Assembly (NCBI RefSeq): GCF_002127225.1
Contig: NZ_NFUR01000003.1
Span: 186,001-250,000 of the forward strand
Direction: 5' to 3'
DNA: 64,000 nucleotides
Origin: Sphingomonas sp. IBVSS2
Lineage (GTDB): Bacteria > Pseudomonadota > Alphaproteobacteria > Sphingomonadales > Sphingomonadaceae
Under the pieces are notes generated by a model. The model worked only from the letters and a program-made list of their open reading frames with translations, did no database searches and was not told the DNA's origin. Positions 46,246-54,949 of this stretch are shown here, piece by piece (within the stretch, counting starts at the first letter, position 1; each line of letters opens with the position of its first letter). Both the position numbers and the translations under genes were made by a program.

Positions 46246-46959
46246 ATGAAATGGCTGTTGGCGGCATTTTCACTGATATCGGTCACGCCGGCCTTCGCGC
46301 AGCAAGGGGCTCCGGTCACGAGCGCGCAGGAGATCGTGGTGACCGGCTCGCGGCGCGAGGCGGATGATTATTCCGATACCATGCCGATCATCACCCTGCG
46401 CCGCACCGCGGACTTCGCGGTGCAGGAAGTCAGGGTGGCCGGCGATACGCGCGAGGCGGGCAAGCGGCGCGACGAGATCTATGCGATGATCCGCGGCGCG
46501 ATCGACCTGGCCGGCAGATATGACGTGGAGCTGGCGACGGGCGAGTATGTCGTCGAGCCGCTGACGGCGGCCAACTACCGGAACCTCCCTTTGTCGAACG
46601 ACGGGCGGCCGGACACCGACAAGACGGTGTTCCTGGTCAAGACGCGCCTCGCGCCCGGTGTCGACGCCAAGACCGCGCTCGACCGGATCACGCGCTTCCT
46701 GAAGGCGGTGCCGAGCGTCGGCCGGGCGGAGATGACCGAGAAGGGGGATCTCACCTTGTCGGTGGTCAATCCCGACCAGTATCGCCCGCAGATCATCGGG
46801 CTGATCGCAGCGGATGCAGAGGCGACGGCGGCGAAGTTCGGCACGGGCTATGGCGTGGAAGTGCGGGGCCTGGACCGGCCGGTCGAATGGGCGCGGGCCA
46901 GCCTGACCGAGGTATTCCTGTATCTGCCCAGCGCCTATGTGGTGCGGCCGAGGAACTAG
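46246..46959 (+). CDS. Secreted protein with an isolated TonB-box-like motif
   Basis: A 237-residue protein with a signal peptide (1-18, PAFAQQ). Right after it comes AQEIVVTGSRR (28-37), the kind of box found at the mature N-terminus of sphingomonad TonB-dependent receptors, but no plug or barrel follows. The remaining ~190 residues look like two alpha/beta modules, the second (FLVKTRLAPGVDAKTALDRI) ferredoxin-like. I do not know its function. GGGAGAG precedes the ATG. Its stop overlaps the PhzF stop by four bases. Confidence 0.82.
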   Translation: MKWLLAAFSLISVTPAFAQQGAPVTSAQEIVVTGSRREADDYSDTMPIITLRRTADFAVQEVRVAGDTREAGKRRDEIYAMIRGAIDLAGRYDVELATGEYVVEPLTAANYRNLPLSNDGRPDTDKTVFLVKTRLAPGVDAKTALDRITRFLKAVPSVGRAEMTEKGDLTLSVVNPDQYRPQIIGLIAADAEATAAKFGTGYGVEVRGLDRPVEWARASLTEVFLYLPSAYVVRPRN

Positions 46960-47855
46960 AGCGCGACGCTGCCGCTGAACACCGGCACGCAGCGGCCGGC
47001 CACGCTGGCGCGGATGCCCCCGGGCGCACGCCAGGCGCGGACGGCAAGGTTGCTCGGCCGACCCATCTCCACGCCCTGGCGGATGTCGAAACGGGCGGCC
47101 TCCTCGCCGCCGAGCGACAGCAGCAGCGCGCCGAGCGTGGCGTTGGCGCTGCCGGTCGCAGGGTCTTCCCAGGTGCCGGTGAGCGGGGAGAACATACGGG
47201 CACGGACGCGATTGCCCTCACGGGCATAGAGGAAGATCGAGAGGCGCGCGGCGCTGTCGCGCTCGGCATCGGCGAGGCGCTGATAGGCGGCGATGTCGGG
47301 CCGGGCGAGGCCGAGCGCCTCCTCGGTCACTTCGACGAAGACGAAATCCACGCCCAGGCTGGCGCGCGTCGGAACATGGGTGGTGGTGACCAGGTCCGCC
47401 ATGTCGAGGCCGATACAAGCGGCGATATCGGCCAGCGGGAGCGTGCCGAGCAGCTGGAGCGGCTGGGGCGCGTCGATCTCGGCACCGAGCGGACGGCCCG
47501 CATCGTCGCGCGCGATGCGGACTTCGACCAGCCCGGCGATCTCCTCGAAGCGGAGCGTGTCGCCCGCATCGGGGCGCAGGCCTGCGAGGACGAAGCCGGT
47601 GCCGACATTGGGGTGGCCGGCAAAGGGCATCTCGGCGGTGCGGTGGAAGATGCGGACGCGGGCGGTGTTGGCCGGATCGACGGGGGGCAGGACGAAGGTC
47701 GTCTCGCTATAGTTCATTTCGGCGGCGAGGGCCTGCATCTCGGCATCGGTCATGCCCCGGGCATCGGTGAACACGGCGAGCGGATTGCCGCCGAAGCGCG
47801 TGTCGGTGAACACGTCGAGCGTGACATAGGCGAAGTGGCGCGGGGCGGTTTCCAT
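46956..47855 (-). CDS. PhzF family isomerase/epimerase
   Basis: A 299-residue PhzF-type protein with the two-lobed diaminopimelate-epimerase fold. DVFTDTRFGGNPLAVF, ETTFVLPP with the conserved Glu, RIFHRTAEMPFAGHPNVG, and DPATGSANATLGALL are all family hallmarks. PhzF itself works in phenazine synthesis, but no other phenazine gene is present, and most family members are isomerases of unknown substrate. Convergent with the upstream secreted-protein gene. Confidence 0.93.
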   Translation of the reverse strand: METAPRHFAYVTLDVFTDTRFGGNPLAVFTDARGMTDAEMQALAAEMNYSETTFVLPPVDPANTARVRIFHRTAEMPFAGHPNVGTGFVLAGLRPDAGDTLRFEEIAGLVEVRIARDDAGRPLGAEIDAPQPLQLLGTLPLADIAACIGLDMADLVTTTHVPTRASLGVDFVFVEVTEEALGLARPDIAAYQRLADAERDSAARLSIFLYAREGNRVRARMFSPLTGTWEDPATGSANATLGALLLSLGGEEAARFDIRQGVEMGRPSNLAVRAWRAPGGIRASVAGRCVPVFSGSVAL

Positions 47856-47880
47856 GCTCCGCGATCTAATGCTTCCCGGC

Positions 47881-48282
47881 TCAGGCGCAATTGGGATCGG
47901 CGACGGAATTTCCGGTGGCGCGGAACAGGCCGTCCTTGCCCTGGGCCACTTCGATCGGCTTCACGCTGAAATAGCTGCCGCCGTTCAGCGCGCGATCGAG
48001 GATGCAGAGCTTCATCGTCCTGTCGCTGCGATCGAGGATACTGACCCGGAAGGTCCAGCTCTTGTCGGCGGCGTCGAGCACGGCGGCGTTGCCGTCACGC
48101 ACCACGCTGGTGAAGTCATAGTCGGCGAACGTCCGCAGGCCCTCCTTGCGGCGCGGGCCGATCGAATTGGGGAAGGACGTGATGTCGAGCCTGGTGGCAA
48201 CGGCCACGGGATCGGCGGCATCGGCGGTGACCACCGCCAGATCCTGCGCGAGCAGCGCCGCCAGCAACATGCCGATCGCCAT
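47881..48282 (-). CDS. Small secreted protein of unknown function
   Basis: A 133-residue protein with a signal-peptide-like N-terminus (MAIGMLLAALLAQDLAVV), although it lacks the usual early Lys or Arg. The mature part has two cysteines (KLCILDRAL and the near-terminal DPNCA) and a beta-rich pattern; I recognise no family. AGGGAG lies nine bases before the ATG. It diverges from the pentapeptide-repeat gene. Confidence 0.75.
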   Translation of the reverse strand: MAIGMLLAALLAQDLAVVTADAADPVAVATRLDITSFPNSIGPRRKEGLRTFADYDFTSVVRDGNAAVLDAADKSWTFRVSILDRSDRTMKLCILDRALNGGSYFSVKPIEVAQGKDGLFRATGNSVADPNCA

Positions 48283-48439
48283 TTTGCAGAGCTCCCTGCC
48301 GTAACGCCTTTGTTGCCAACGTCCGGATCGAACGAGACGTTCCGGAGGCGTCGCCCTGTCGTCCGAGCACCTATCCGGCGCCCGTTCTTGATATGTTCGT
48401 GTGAGCCGGCTAGTCCGGTGCGCGAAGAGAGGGATCGGC

Positions 48440-49177
48440 ATGGTATTCGAGGCGGGCGGCATGGCGCAGGGCGAGGATCTGTCCGCAGGCGATTTCGGCG
48501 ATGCCGATCTGGCCGGGACGCGGTTCGAGAACTGCGTGCTGCGCGACGTACGGCTCACCGGGACCTGCCTGCAGGACGCACGGTTCCGCGATTGCCGGAT
48601 CATCCGGTGCCGCTTTGCCAATGCCGATCTGCGCGACGCCATGTTCGAGAATTGCAGCTTCGCCGACGATGCAGGGCATGTCGGCGTGCAGTTCGCCTTC
48701 TCGCAGCTCGACCAGGTACGGTTCGAGCATTGCGACCTTTCCTTCGCCCGGATCGAGCGATCGAGCCTCCATGCCGCCCAGATCCGGGGCTGCAACCTGC
48801 GGGGCGCGGTCTTCCAGAAAGTGGATTTCGGCCATGCGCTGGGGCGCCGGCTGGTGAAATGGGCCGGGGTGATCGCCGATTGCAATCTGGAGCTCGCCGA
48901 CCTGAGCGAGTTGCGCATGCCCGATTGCACGCTGACCGGCTCGCGGCTCCGCGAAGCGCTGCTGTTCGACGCCGAACTGGAGGGCGCGGACCTGCGCGGC
49001 TGCGATTTCACCAACGCCCAGCTCGCCGGCGCGAAGCTTGCGCGAGCCGATCTGCGCGGGGGGGACCTGGCCGGGATGGTGCTGCGGGAGCTCGGCAGCG
49101 TCGATGGAATGATGGTCTCGGCCGATCAGCAGTTCGCGCTGTTGACGGCGCTGGGCGTGGACGTCCACCCGGACTAG
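48440..49177 (+). CDS. Pentapeptide-repeat protein (Qnr/McbG-like type)
   Basis: A 245-residue right-handed beta-helix protein made of A(D/N)Lxx and F-C repeats, such as FENCVLRDVRL, FANADLRDAMFENCSF and LEGADLRGCDFTNAQLAGA. A break in the repeats around 145-165 (ALGRRLVKWAGVIADCN) and a C-terminal helix ending DQQFALLTALGVDVHPD resemble Qnr/McbG proteins, which mimic DNA and shield gyrase. That link is by pattern only; many pentapeptide proteins have other roles. GAGGGA precedes the ATG at 48440. Confidence 0.85.
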   Translation: MVFEAGGMAQGEDLSAGDFGDADLAGTRFENCVLRDVRLTGTCLQDARFRDCRIIRCRFANADLRDAMFENCSFADDAGHVGVQFAFSQLDQVRFEHCDLSFARIERSSLHAAQIRGCNLRGAVFQKVDFGHALGRRLVKWAGVIADCNLELADLSELRMPDCTLTGSRLREALLFDAELEGADLRGCDFTNAQLAGAKLARADLRGGDLAGMVLRELGSVDGMMVSADQQFALLTALGVDVHPD

Positions 49178-49192
49178 ACCCGGGGGAAGGGC

Positions 49193-50086
49193 TTAGTCCT
49201 TGACGCGGACCAGCCCCTCCTGCGCCACGCTGGCGACGAGCCGGCCGTCGCGCGCATAGATGCGGCCGCGGTTGAAGCCGCGCGAGTGACCGGCCCAGGG
49301 GCTGTCGGTGGTATAGAGCAGCCATTCGTCGAAACGGAACGGCTCGTGCAGCCAGACGGCATGATCGAGGCTGGCGGTCTGCACCCCGCCGTTCATCCAG
49401 CTGACGCCGTGCGGCAGCATGCACGTGCCGAGCAGCGTCATGTCGGTGGCGTAGGTGAGCATCGCGCGGTGGAGCGCGGGATCGTCGGGCAAGGGCGCCA
49501 CGACGCGGAACCAGCTGTGCTGGACGGGCTCGCTCTTCACCGGCTTGAACCAGTTGCGCGGGTTGACCGGGCGGATCTCGATCGGCCGTGCGCGCAGGAA
49601 GAAGCGACGGAATTTCTCGGGCACCTCGTCGCGGATCGCCTCGCGCAGGTCGCGTTCGGAGACGAGGCTGTCCGGATCGGGCACGTCGGGCATGTCGAAC
49701 TGATGGTGCAGGCCGTCGGCGGGCAGCTGGAAGCTCGCTGTCATGTTGAGGATCGGCTGGCCGCCCTGCATCGCAATGATCCGGCGATTGGCGAAGCTGC
49801 GCCCGTCGAAATCGCGCACGACGCGGTAGATGATCGGATGGTTCTCGTCGCCCGGGCGCATGAAATAGGCGTGGAGCGAATGGGCGAGCTTGTCGTCCTC
49901 GACCGAGCGCTGTGCGGCCTGGAGCGCCTGGGCGACCACCTGGCCGCCGAACACGCGGCCGACGCCGCCGGGCTGGCGGGGCCCGCGATAGAGATCGGTG
50001 TCGATGCGCTCGACGTCGAGCAGCCGGGTGAGCTGATCGACCAGGGCCTGAGGCTCGGTGGCGCGTTCCGGGGTGTCTTCGGACAT
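49193..50086 (-). CDS. tesB: Acyl-CoA thioesterase II
   Basis: A 297-residue TesB with the double hotdog fold. FGGQVVAQALQAAQRSV, LHAYFMRPGDENHPI and the C-terminal SLDHAVWLHEPF with the SVAQEGLVR end carry the Asp and Gln of the catalytic triad. It cleaves medium to long-chain acyl-CoAs. It is the last gene of a minus-strand acyl-CoA group, separated from the dehydrogenase gene by a family B repeat. Confidence 0.96.
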   Translation of the reverse strand: MSEDTPERATEPQALVDQLTRLLDVERIDTDLYRGPRQPGGVGRVFGGQVVAQALQAAQRSVEDDKLAHSLHAYFMRPGDENHPIIYRVVRDFDGRSFANRRIIAMQGGQPILNMTASFQLPADGLHHQFDMPDVPDPDSLVSERDLREAIRDEVPEKFRRFFLRARPIEIRPVNPRNWFKPVKSEPVQHSWFRVVAPLPDDPALHRAMLTYATDMTLLGTCMLPHGVSWMNGGVQTASLDHAVWLHEPFRFDEWLLYTTDSPWAGHSRGFNRGRIYARDGRLVASVAQEGLVRVKD

Positions 50087-50097
50087 TCGATCAAAAC

Positions 50098-50180
50098 CGT
50101 TCGTGCTGAGCCTGTCGAAGCACCGTTCTTCTTTCCCGCTCAGAAGAAAGACGGCCCTTCGACAAGCTCAGGGCGAACGG
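50098..50180. repeat. Palindromic repeat, family B
   Basis: An 83-base element with ends CCGTTCGTGCTGAGCCTGTC and GACAAGCTCAGGGCGAACGG, near-complementary, around an inner TTCTTTC...AAGAAAG hairpin. It lies between tesB and an acyl-CoA dehydrogenase gene. Unrelated in sequence to family A. Confidence 0.82.
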
Positions 50181-50187
50181 TGAAGGG

Positions 50188-51303
50188 TTAGTAGCCGGAT
50201 GCTTCCGCCAGCGCATCGGCGTGGAAGTTGCTGTCGCCGAACATCTCGGCGAGGACGCGGGCGCGCTTCATGAAGAAGCCGATGTCGAACTCGTCGGTCA
50301 TGCCGATGCCCCCGTGCATCTGGACACCCTCCTGCACGGCGAGCGTGGTGGCAAGCCCCGTCATCGCCTTGGCGACGGCGACGGCCTCCGCGGCGGCGGC
50401 GTATTCCGGGCCGGCATCGAGCAGCTGCTGCGCCTTGAGCACGGCGGCGTGGGCGACTTCCATTTCGCTGTAGAGATGCGCGGCGCGATGCTGGAGCGCC
50501 TGGAAGCTGCCGATGGCGACGCCGAACTGCTTGCGCTCGCGCAGATACGACACGGTCATGTCCATCGCACCGCCGCCGACGCCGATCATCTCGGCCGAGG
50601 CGCCGGTACGGCCCGCGGCGAGCAGGCGGGCGAGCGGGCCGTTGCCCTGGTCGACTTCGCCGATCACCGCATCGGCATCGACTTCCACGCCGTCGAACCG
50701 AAGGCGGGCGGCGATGCTCGAATCCGCCAACCGCTCGGGCGTGACGGTGAGGTGGGCCGCGTCATTGGGGACGGCGAACAGCGTGGTGCCGTTCTCGGTT
50801 TTCGCCGCGACGAGCAGCAGGTCGGCGACATGGCCATGCGTGACGAACTGCTTGGCGCCGGTGAGGCGGAAGCCGTTGCCCGAGCGCTCGGCCTGCATCG
50901 CGATCCTGCCGTTGTGCTTGGCGCCTTCGTCGATCGCGAGCGCGGCGACGGTCTCGCCAGAGAGGATGCCGGGATACCATTGGGCTGCCGCAGCAGTGCC
51001 CCTCAGTGCCTCGACCGCCGCCACGGCGGTGGCGAGGAAGGGGGAAGGCGAGAGGTTGCGGCCGATCTCCTCGAGCACCACGCCCGCCTCGACATGGCCG
51101 AGGCCGAGGCCGCCATCCGCTTCGGGAATCAGGATTCCGGTGAAGCCCATCTCGGCGAACTGCTTCCACAGCGTGCGCGAGAAGCCGGTGGCGTCATCGG
51201 CATCGCGCAGCGCGCGCATATGCGCGATCGGGGCTTCCGAGGCGACGAAATCCTTTGCGGTGTCGCGGAGCATCGTCTGGTCGTCGTTGAGGTAGAGGGG
51301 CAT
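50188..51303 (-). CDS. Acyl-CoA dehydrogenase, short subunit type
   Basis: A 371-residue acyl-CoA dehydrogenase close in layout to the one at 27772: it starts MPLYLNDDQTMLRDTAKDF, has RKQFGVAIGSFQALQHRAAH and ends with QMHGGIGMTDEFDIGFFMKRA. It is on the same strand as, and downstream of, a longer dehydrogenase gene, suggesting a heteromeric alpha2beta2 enzyme. A GGAG site precedes the ATG. Confidence 0.95.
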   Translation of the reverse strand: MPLYLNDDQTMLRDTAKDFVASEAPIAHMRALRDADDATGFSRTLWKQFAEMGFTGILIPEADGGLGLGHVEAGVVLEEIGRNLSPSPFLATAVAAVEALRGTAAAAQWYPGILSGETVAALAIDEGAKHNGRIAMQAERSGNGFRLTGAKQFVTHGHVADLLLVAAKTENGTTLFAVPNDAAHLTVTPERLADSSIAARLRFDGVEVDADAVIGEVDQGNGPLARLLAAGRTGASAEMIGVGGGAMDMTVSYLRERKQFGVAIGSFQALQHRAAHLYSEMEVAHAAVLKAQQLLDAGPEYAAAAEAVAVAKAMTGLATTLAVQEGVQMHGGIGMTDEFDIGFFMKRARVLAEMFGDSNFHADALAEASGY

Positions 51304-51313
51304 TTCTCACTCC

Positions 51314-51393
51314 GTCATCCCGGCGAAAGCCGGGATCTCGTGCCGAATGTCGTTCGCTTGCCGCCTGGGATCCCGGCCTTCGCCGGGATGACG
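51314..51393. repeat. Palindromic repeat, family A copy 6
   Basis: An 80-base element filling the 91-base gap between the two dehydrogenase genes: GTCATCCCGGCGAAAGCCGG on the left and TCCCGGCCTTCGCCGGGATG on the right. Confidence 0.9.
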
Positions 51394-51394
51394 G

Positions 51395-52552
51395 CTATGC
51401 TGGCAGATCCAGGATCCGCTTGGCGATGATGTTGAGCTGGATCTCGCTGGTGCCGCCTTCGATCGAATTGGCCTTGGTGCGCAGCCAGGTGCGCGCCGCG
51501 GCGCCCTGATGACTGGCGTCGCTTTCCCATTCCAGCGCATCCGATCCACCGGCGGCCATCTGCAACTCGTGCCGGGCCTTGTTCAGCTCGGTGCCGTAAT
51601 ATTTCATCATCGAAGGCTGGGCCGGATGCGCTTGGCCGGCCTTCAGCTCGTCGATGAACTTCTCCGACATCGCGGTGAATGCCTTGGAGCGCACCTCGAA
51701 CAGCGCGATCTGGGCGCGCAGGATCGGATCGACGCCCTTGCGCGCCGCCTCGACCAGCGGGTCCTTGCCAGCGCCGCCCAGGCCGAAGCCCGAGATCATC
51801 TCGCGCTCATGGCCGAGCAGATACTTTGCGACGTCCCAGCCCTTGTTGAGCGTGCCGAGCAGGTTGCCCTTGGGCACTTCGACATTGTCGAAGAAGGTCT
51901 CGCAGAAGGGCGAATTGCCGCTGATCAACAGGATCGGCTTGGTGCTGACGCCAGGCGAAGCCATGTCGAACAGCAGGAAGCTGATCCCGGCCTGCTTGAC
52001 GCTCTTGTCGGTGCGGACGAGGCAGAAGATCCAGTCGGCCTTGTCGGCATAGCTGGTCCACACCTTCTGGCCGTTGACGACGAAGTGATCGCCGGCATCG
52101 TCCGCGGAGGTTTGCAGTCCGGCCAGATCCGAGCCGGCATTGGGCTCGCTATAGCCCTGGCACCAGCGGATTTCGCCGCGTGCAATCTTCGGGAGATGCT
52201 CGAGCTTCTGCTCCTCGGTGCCGTATTTGAGCAGCGCCGGGCCGAGCATCGAGATGCCGAACGAGTTGAGCGGGTTGCGGGCCTTGATTGCCTTCAGCTC
52301 CTCGCGGAGGATCTTGGTCTCCGCCGGCGAGAGCCCGCCGCCGCCATAGGCCTTGGGCCAATCGGGCACGGTCCAGCCGCGCGACGCCATGCGATCGAGC
52401 CAGACCTTCTGGTCCGGATGCGCATATTCGGGATTGCGGCCGCCCCAGGTGGTTTCCTTTTCCGACTTGGGCGGGGTGCGCATTTCCGCCGGGCAGTTTT
52501 CCTCCAGCCAGGCGCGGGTTTCGGCGCGGAAGGTGTCCAGATCCTCTGCCAT
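51395..52552 (-). CDS. Acyl-CoA dehydrogenase, long subunit type
   Basis: A 385-residue dehydrogenase similar in build to the one at 26457: RWCQGYSEPNAGSDLAGLQT, VNGQKVWTSYADKAD, SGNSPFCETFFDNVEVPKG, and SIEGGTSEIQLNIIAKRILD at the C-terminus. Paired with the short-type gene downstream. Ribosome site GGAGAGG upstream of the ATG. Both pairs in this window share the same long/short design, though gene order relative to the repeat is the same and strand differs. Confidence 0.95.
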   Translation of the reverse strand: MAEDLDTFRAETRAWLEENCPAEMRTPPKSEKETTWGGRNPEYAHPDQKVWLDRMASRGWTVPDWPKAYGGGGLSPAETKILREELKAIKARNPLNSFGISMLGPALLKYGTEEQKLEHLPKIARGEIRWCQGYSEPNAGSDLAGLQTSADDAGDHFVVNGQKVWTSYADKADWIFCLVRTDKSVKQAGISFLLFDMASPGVSTKPILLISGNSPFCETFFDNVEVPKGNLLGTLNKGWDVAKYLLGHEREMISGFGLGGAGKDPLVEAARKGVDPILRAQIALFEVRSKAFTAMSEKFIDELKAGQAHPAQPSMMKYYGTELNKARHELQMAAGGSDALEWESDASHQGAAARTWLRTKANSIEGGTSEIQLNIIAKRILDLPA

Positions 52553-52564
52553 TCATCCTCTCCT

Positions 52565-52645
52565 CGTCACCCCGGCAGACGCCGGGATCTCGTGCCGCTC
52601 GCTGTGCGCTTGGGCCCCGAGACCCCGGCTTTCGCCGGGGTGACG
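52565..52645. repeat. Palindromic repeat, family A copy 7
   Basis: An ~81-base element between the long dehydrogenase gene and the hydratase/dehydrogenase gene: CGTCACCCCGGCAGACGCCG at the left and CCCCGGCTTTCGCCGGGGTG at the right. Confidence 0.88.
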
Positions 52646-52652
52646 GTTCCTC

Positions 52653-54680
52653 TTACTTGTTGAACTTCTCGCCCTTTTCCGCCTTTTCGCGGAGCAAGGG
52701 AGCGACTTCGAAGCCGTATTTCTCCAGGCCCTCGACGATCTTCTTGAGACCCTCGGTATCGGCCCAGAACATCGGGCCGCCGCGATACGGGGGCCAGCCA
52801 TAGCCATAGACCCACACCACATCGATGTCCGACGCGCGCTGGGCCATCTTCTCGGCGAGGATCAGCGCGCCTTCGTTGACCATGGTGTAGAGCGTGCGGA
52901 CGACGATCTCCTCCTCGGTTACTTCGTGCTGCGGCACGCCCAGCTTCTCGCGCCACTCGGCGATCAGCTCGGCGACGCGCGGCGAGTTCGAGGGGGTGCG
53001 CTTCTCGTCATAATCGTAGAAGCCGGCGCTCTTCTTCTGGCCCCAGCGGCCCTCGGCGGCGAGCGCATCGCGGATATTCTCGATCCGGTTCGGATCGCGG
53101 TGCCAGCCGATGTCGACACCGGCGAGATCGGCCATCTGGAACGGGCCCATCGGCATGCCGAAGGCGACATGGACCTTGTCGATCTGCTCGGGCGTGGCGC
53201 CTTCGAGCAGCATCTTGTTCGCCTCGACCTGGCGCGGCATCAGCATGCGGTTGCCGATGAAGCCGTAGCAGACGCCGGCGATGACGGCGACCTTCTTGAT
53301 CTTCTTCGACACGGCCATGGCGGTGGCGAGCACGTCGTCGGCGGTCTTGGCGCCGCGGACGATCTCGAGCAGCTTCATCACGTTGGCCGGCGAGAAGAAG
53401 TGCAGGCCGAGCACGTCCTGCGGACGCGAGGTGGCCGCGGCGATCTCGTCGATGTTCAGATAGCTGGTGTTCGAGGCGAGGATGGCGCCCGGCTTGGCGA
53501 TCTTGTCGAGCTTGCCGAAGATGTCCTTCTTGACGTCCATATTCTCATAGACGGCCTCGATGATCAGGTCGCACGCGCCGAGCGCATCGAAATCGAGCGT
53601 CGGGTTGAGCAGGCCCATCGCGCCTTCCACCTGCTCGGCAGTCATGCGGCCCTTGGCGGCGGTCGCCTCGTAATTCTTGCGGATCACGCCGGTGCCGCGA
53701 TCGAGCGCTTCCTGCGCCATCTCGACGATGGTCACCGGCACGCCGGCCGACAGGAAGTTCATCGAGATACCGCCGCCCATCGTGCCGGCGCCGATCACGC
53801 CGACGCGCTTGATGTCACGCAGCGCGATGTCCTCGGCGATGCCGTCGATCTTCGCCGCCTTGCGCTCGGCGAAGAAGATGTGGCGGAGCGCCGCGGACTG
53901 GGTGCCCATGATCAGTTTCATGAAGCCCATGCGCTCGGCCTGGACGCCTTCGGCATAGGGCTTGCCGGCGGTCTGCTCGATCAGGTCGACGATCGTGTTC
54001 GGTGCGTCCATGCCGCGGAAGCGCTTGGCGTTCTTGGCGCGGAATGCCTCGAACACCGCCGGATCGACGGTGATCGGACGCTCGGACGAACGCGAGACCG
54101 GCTTGCCGATCACTTCCTGCGCGAAGGCGACGGCGTCGGCAACGAGATTGCCCTCGGCCGCGAGGCGATCGACCAGGCCGGCGGCCTTGGCCTGCTCGGC
54201 CGAGATCGGGTCGCCCTTGCTCGCCATTTCGAGCGCGACTTCGACGCCCGCCACGCGCGGCATGCGCTGGGTGCCGCCGGCGCCGGGCAGGATGCCGAGC
54301 TTCACCTCGGGCAGGCCGAACTTCGCGCTAGGGACGGCGATGCGATAGTGCGAGGCGAGGGCGACTTCGCAGCCGCCGCCGAGCGCAGTGCCGTGGACGG
54401 CGGCGATCACCGGCTTGTCGAGCGCTTCGATCTCGTCGACCAGCACCGGGAGCGACGGCTCCTGCATCGGCTTGCCGAACTCGGTGATGTCGGCGCCCGC
54501 GAAGAAGGTCTTGCCGGCGCAGGTGATCACGACCGCCTTGATGCCGTCGTCGCCCTTGGCTTCCTGAATGCCGGCCTGGATGCCCTGGCGGACCGCCGCG
54601 CCGAGTGCGTTCACCGGCGGATTGTCCGAAGTGATGATCAGGACGTCGCCCTGGCGAGTGGTGGTGATGGGGGAGGTCAT
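52653..54680 (-). CDS. Fused enoyl-CoA hydratase / 3-hydroxyacyl-CoA dehydrogenase (FadB/FadJ-type)
   Basis: A 675-residue multifunctional beta-oxidation enzyme. The N-terminal crotonase domain (1-190) has both catalytic glutamates in [17 protein letters not shown] and [16 protein letters not shown]. The NAD domain follows ([20 protein letters not shown], about 290-470) with [16 protein letters not shown], then two C-terminal dehydrogenase domains. It hydrates a 2-enoyl-CoA and oxidises the product. No thiolase gene is in the window. First gene of the minus-strand group at 49.2-54.7 kb. Confidence 0.96.
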   Translation of the reverse strand: MTSPITTTRQGDVLIITSDNPPVNALGAAVRQGIQAGIQEAKGDDGIKAVVITCAGKTFFAGADITEFGKPMQEPSLPVLVDEIEALDKPVIAAVHGTALGGGCEVALASHYRIAVPSAKFGLPEVKLGILPGAGGTQRMPRVAGVEVALEMASKGDPISAEQAKAAGLVDRLAAEGNLVADAVAFAQEVIGKPVSRSSERPITVDPAVFEAFRAKNAKRFRGMDAPNTIVDLIEQTAGKPYAEGVQAERMGFMKLIMGTQSAALRHIFFAERKAAKIDGIAEDIALRDIKRVGVIGAGTMGGGISMNFLSAGVPVTIVEMAQEALDRGTGVIRKNYEATAAKGRMTAEQVEGAMGLLNPTLDFDALGACDLIIEAVYENMDVKKDIFGKLDKIAKPGAILASNTSYLNIDEIAAATSRPQDVLGLHFFSPANVMKLLEIVRGAKTADDVLATAMAVSKKIKKVAVIAGVCYGFIGNRMLMPRQVEANKMLLEGATPEQIDKVHVAFGMPMGPFQMADLAGVDIGWHRDPNRIENIRDALAAEGRWGQKKSAGFYDYDEKRTPSNSPRVAELIAEWREKLGVPQHEVTEEEIVVRTLYTMVNEGALILAEKMAQRASDIDVVWVYGYGWPPYRGGPMFWADTEGLKKIVEGLEKYGFEVAPLLREKAEKGEKFNK

Positions 54681-54730
54681 GTTCGTCTCCAGTTAATGGT
54701 TCACGCGACGGCGTGGAGAGTGTGAGTTTG

Positions 54731-54944
54731 ATTCACGCGAAGGCGCGAAGACGCGAAGAAGAAAGTGAGATTGTTCGCGCAGAGGTGATGGGCTCACGGC
54801 GGCGGCATTCCGCCGCGTCGGCGGCCGATCAGGCTGGGAGGCCGAGACGAAGGTTGTCGCTTGCGCGGCAAGACTTCCTCTCTGCATCCTCCGCGCCTCT
54901 GCGCGAGCCAGGATCTTCGCGCCATCGCGCCTTCGCGTGAGAAA
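54731..54944. repeat. Large palindromic repeat, family C
   Basis: A ~214-base element that occupies most of the 269-base gap between two minus-strand genes. Ends TTCACGCGAAGGCGCGAAG and CGCGCCTTCGCGTGAGAA are inverse copies; a second paired block is TTCGCGCAGAGG / CCTCTGCGCGAG. The interior has a CCGCCGCGTCGGCGG hairpin. No gene is supported in it. Confidence 0.75.
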
Positions 54945-54949
54945 CATCA

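Noticed and set aside
46956..47855. Phenazine biosynthesis suggested by a PhzF homologue
   Set aside because: No other phz genes are present, and PhzF-like isomerases are common outside phenazine producers.
54713..54940. A 75-codon frame across the family C repeat
   Set aside because: It is wholly within the repeat, is rich in Arg/Glu from GCGAAG units, and has no ribosome site.
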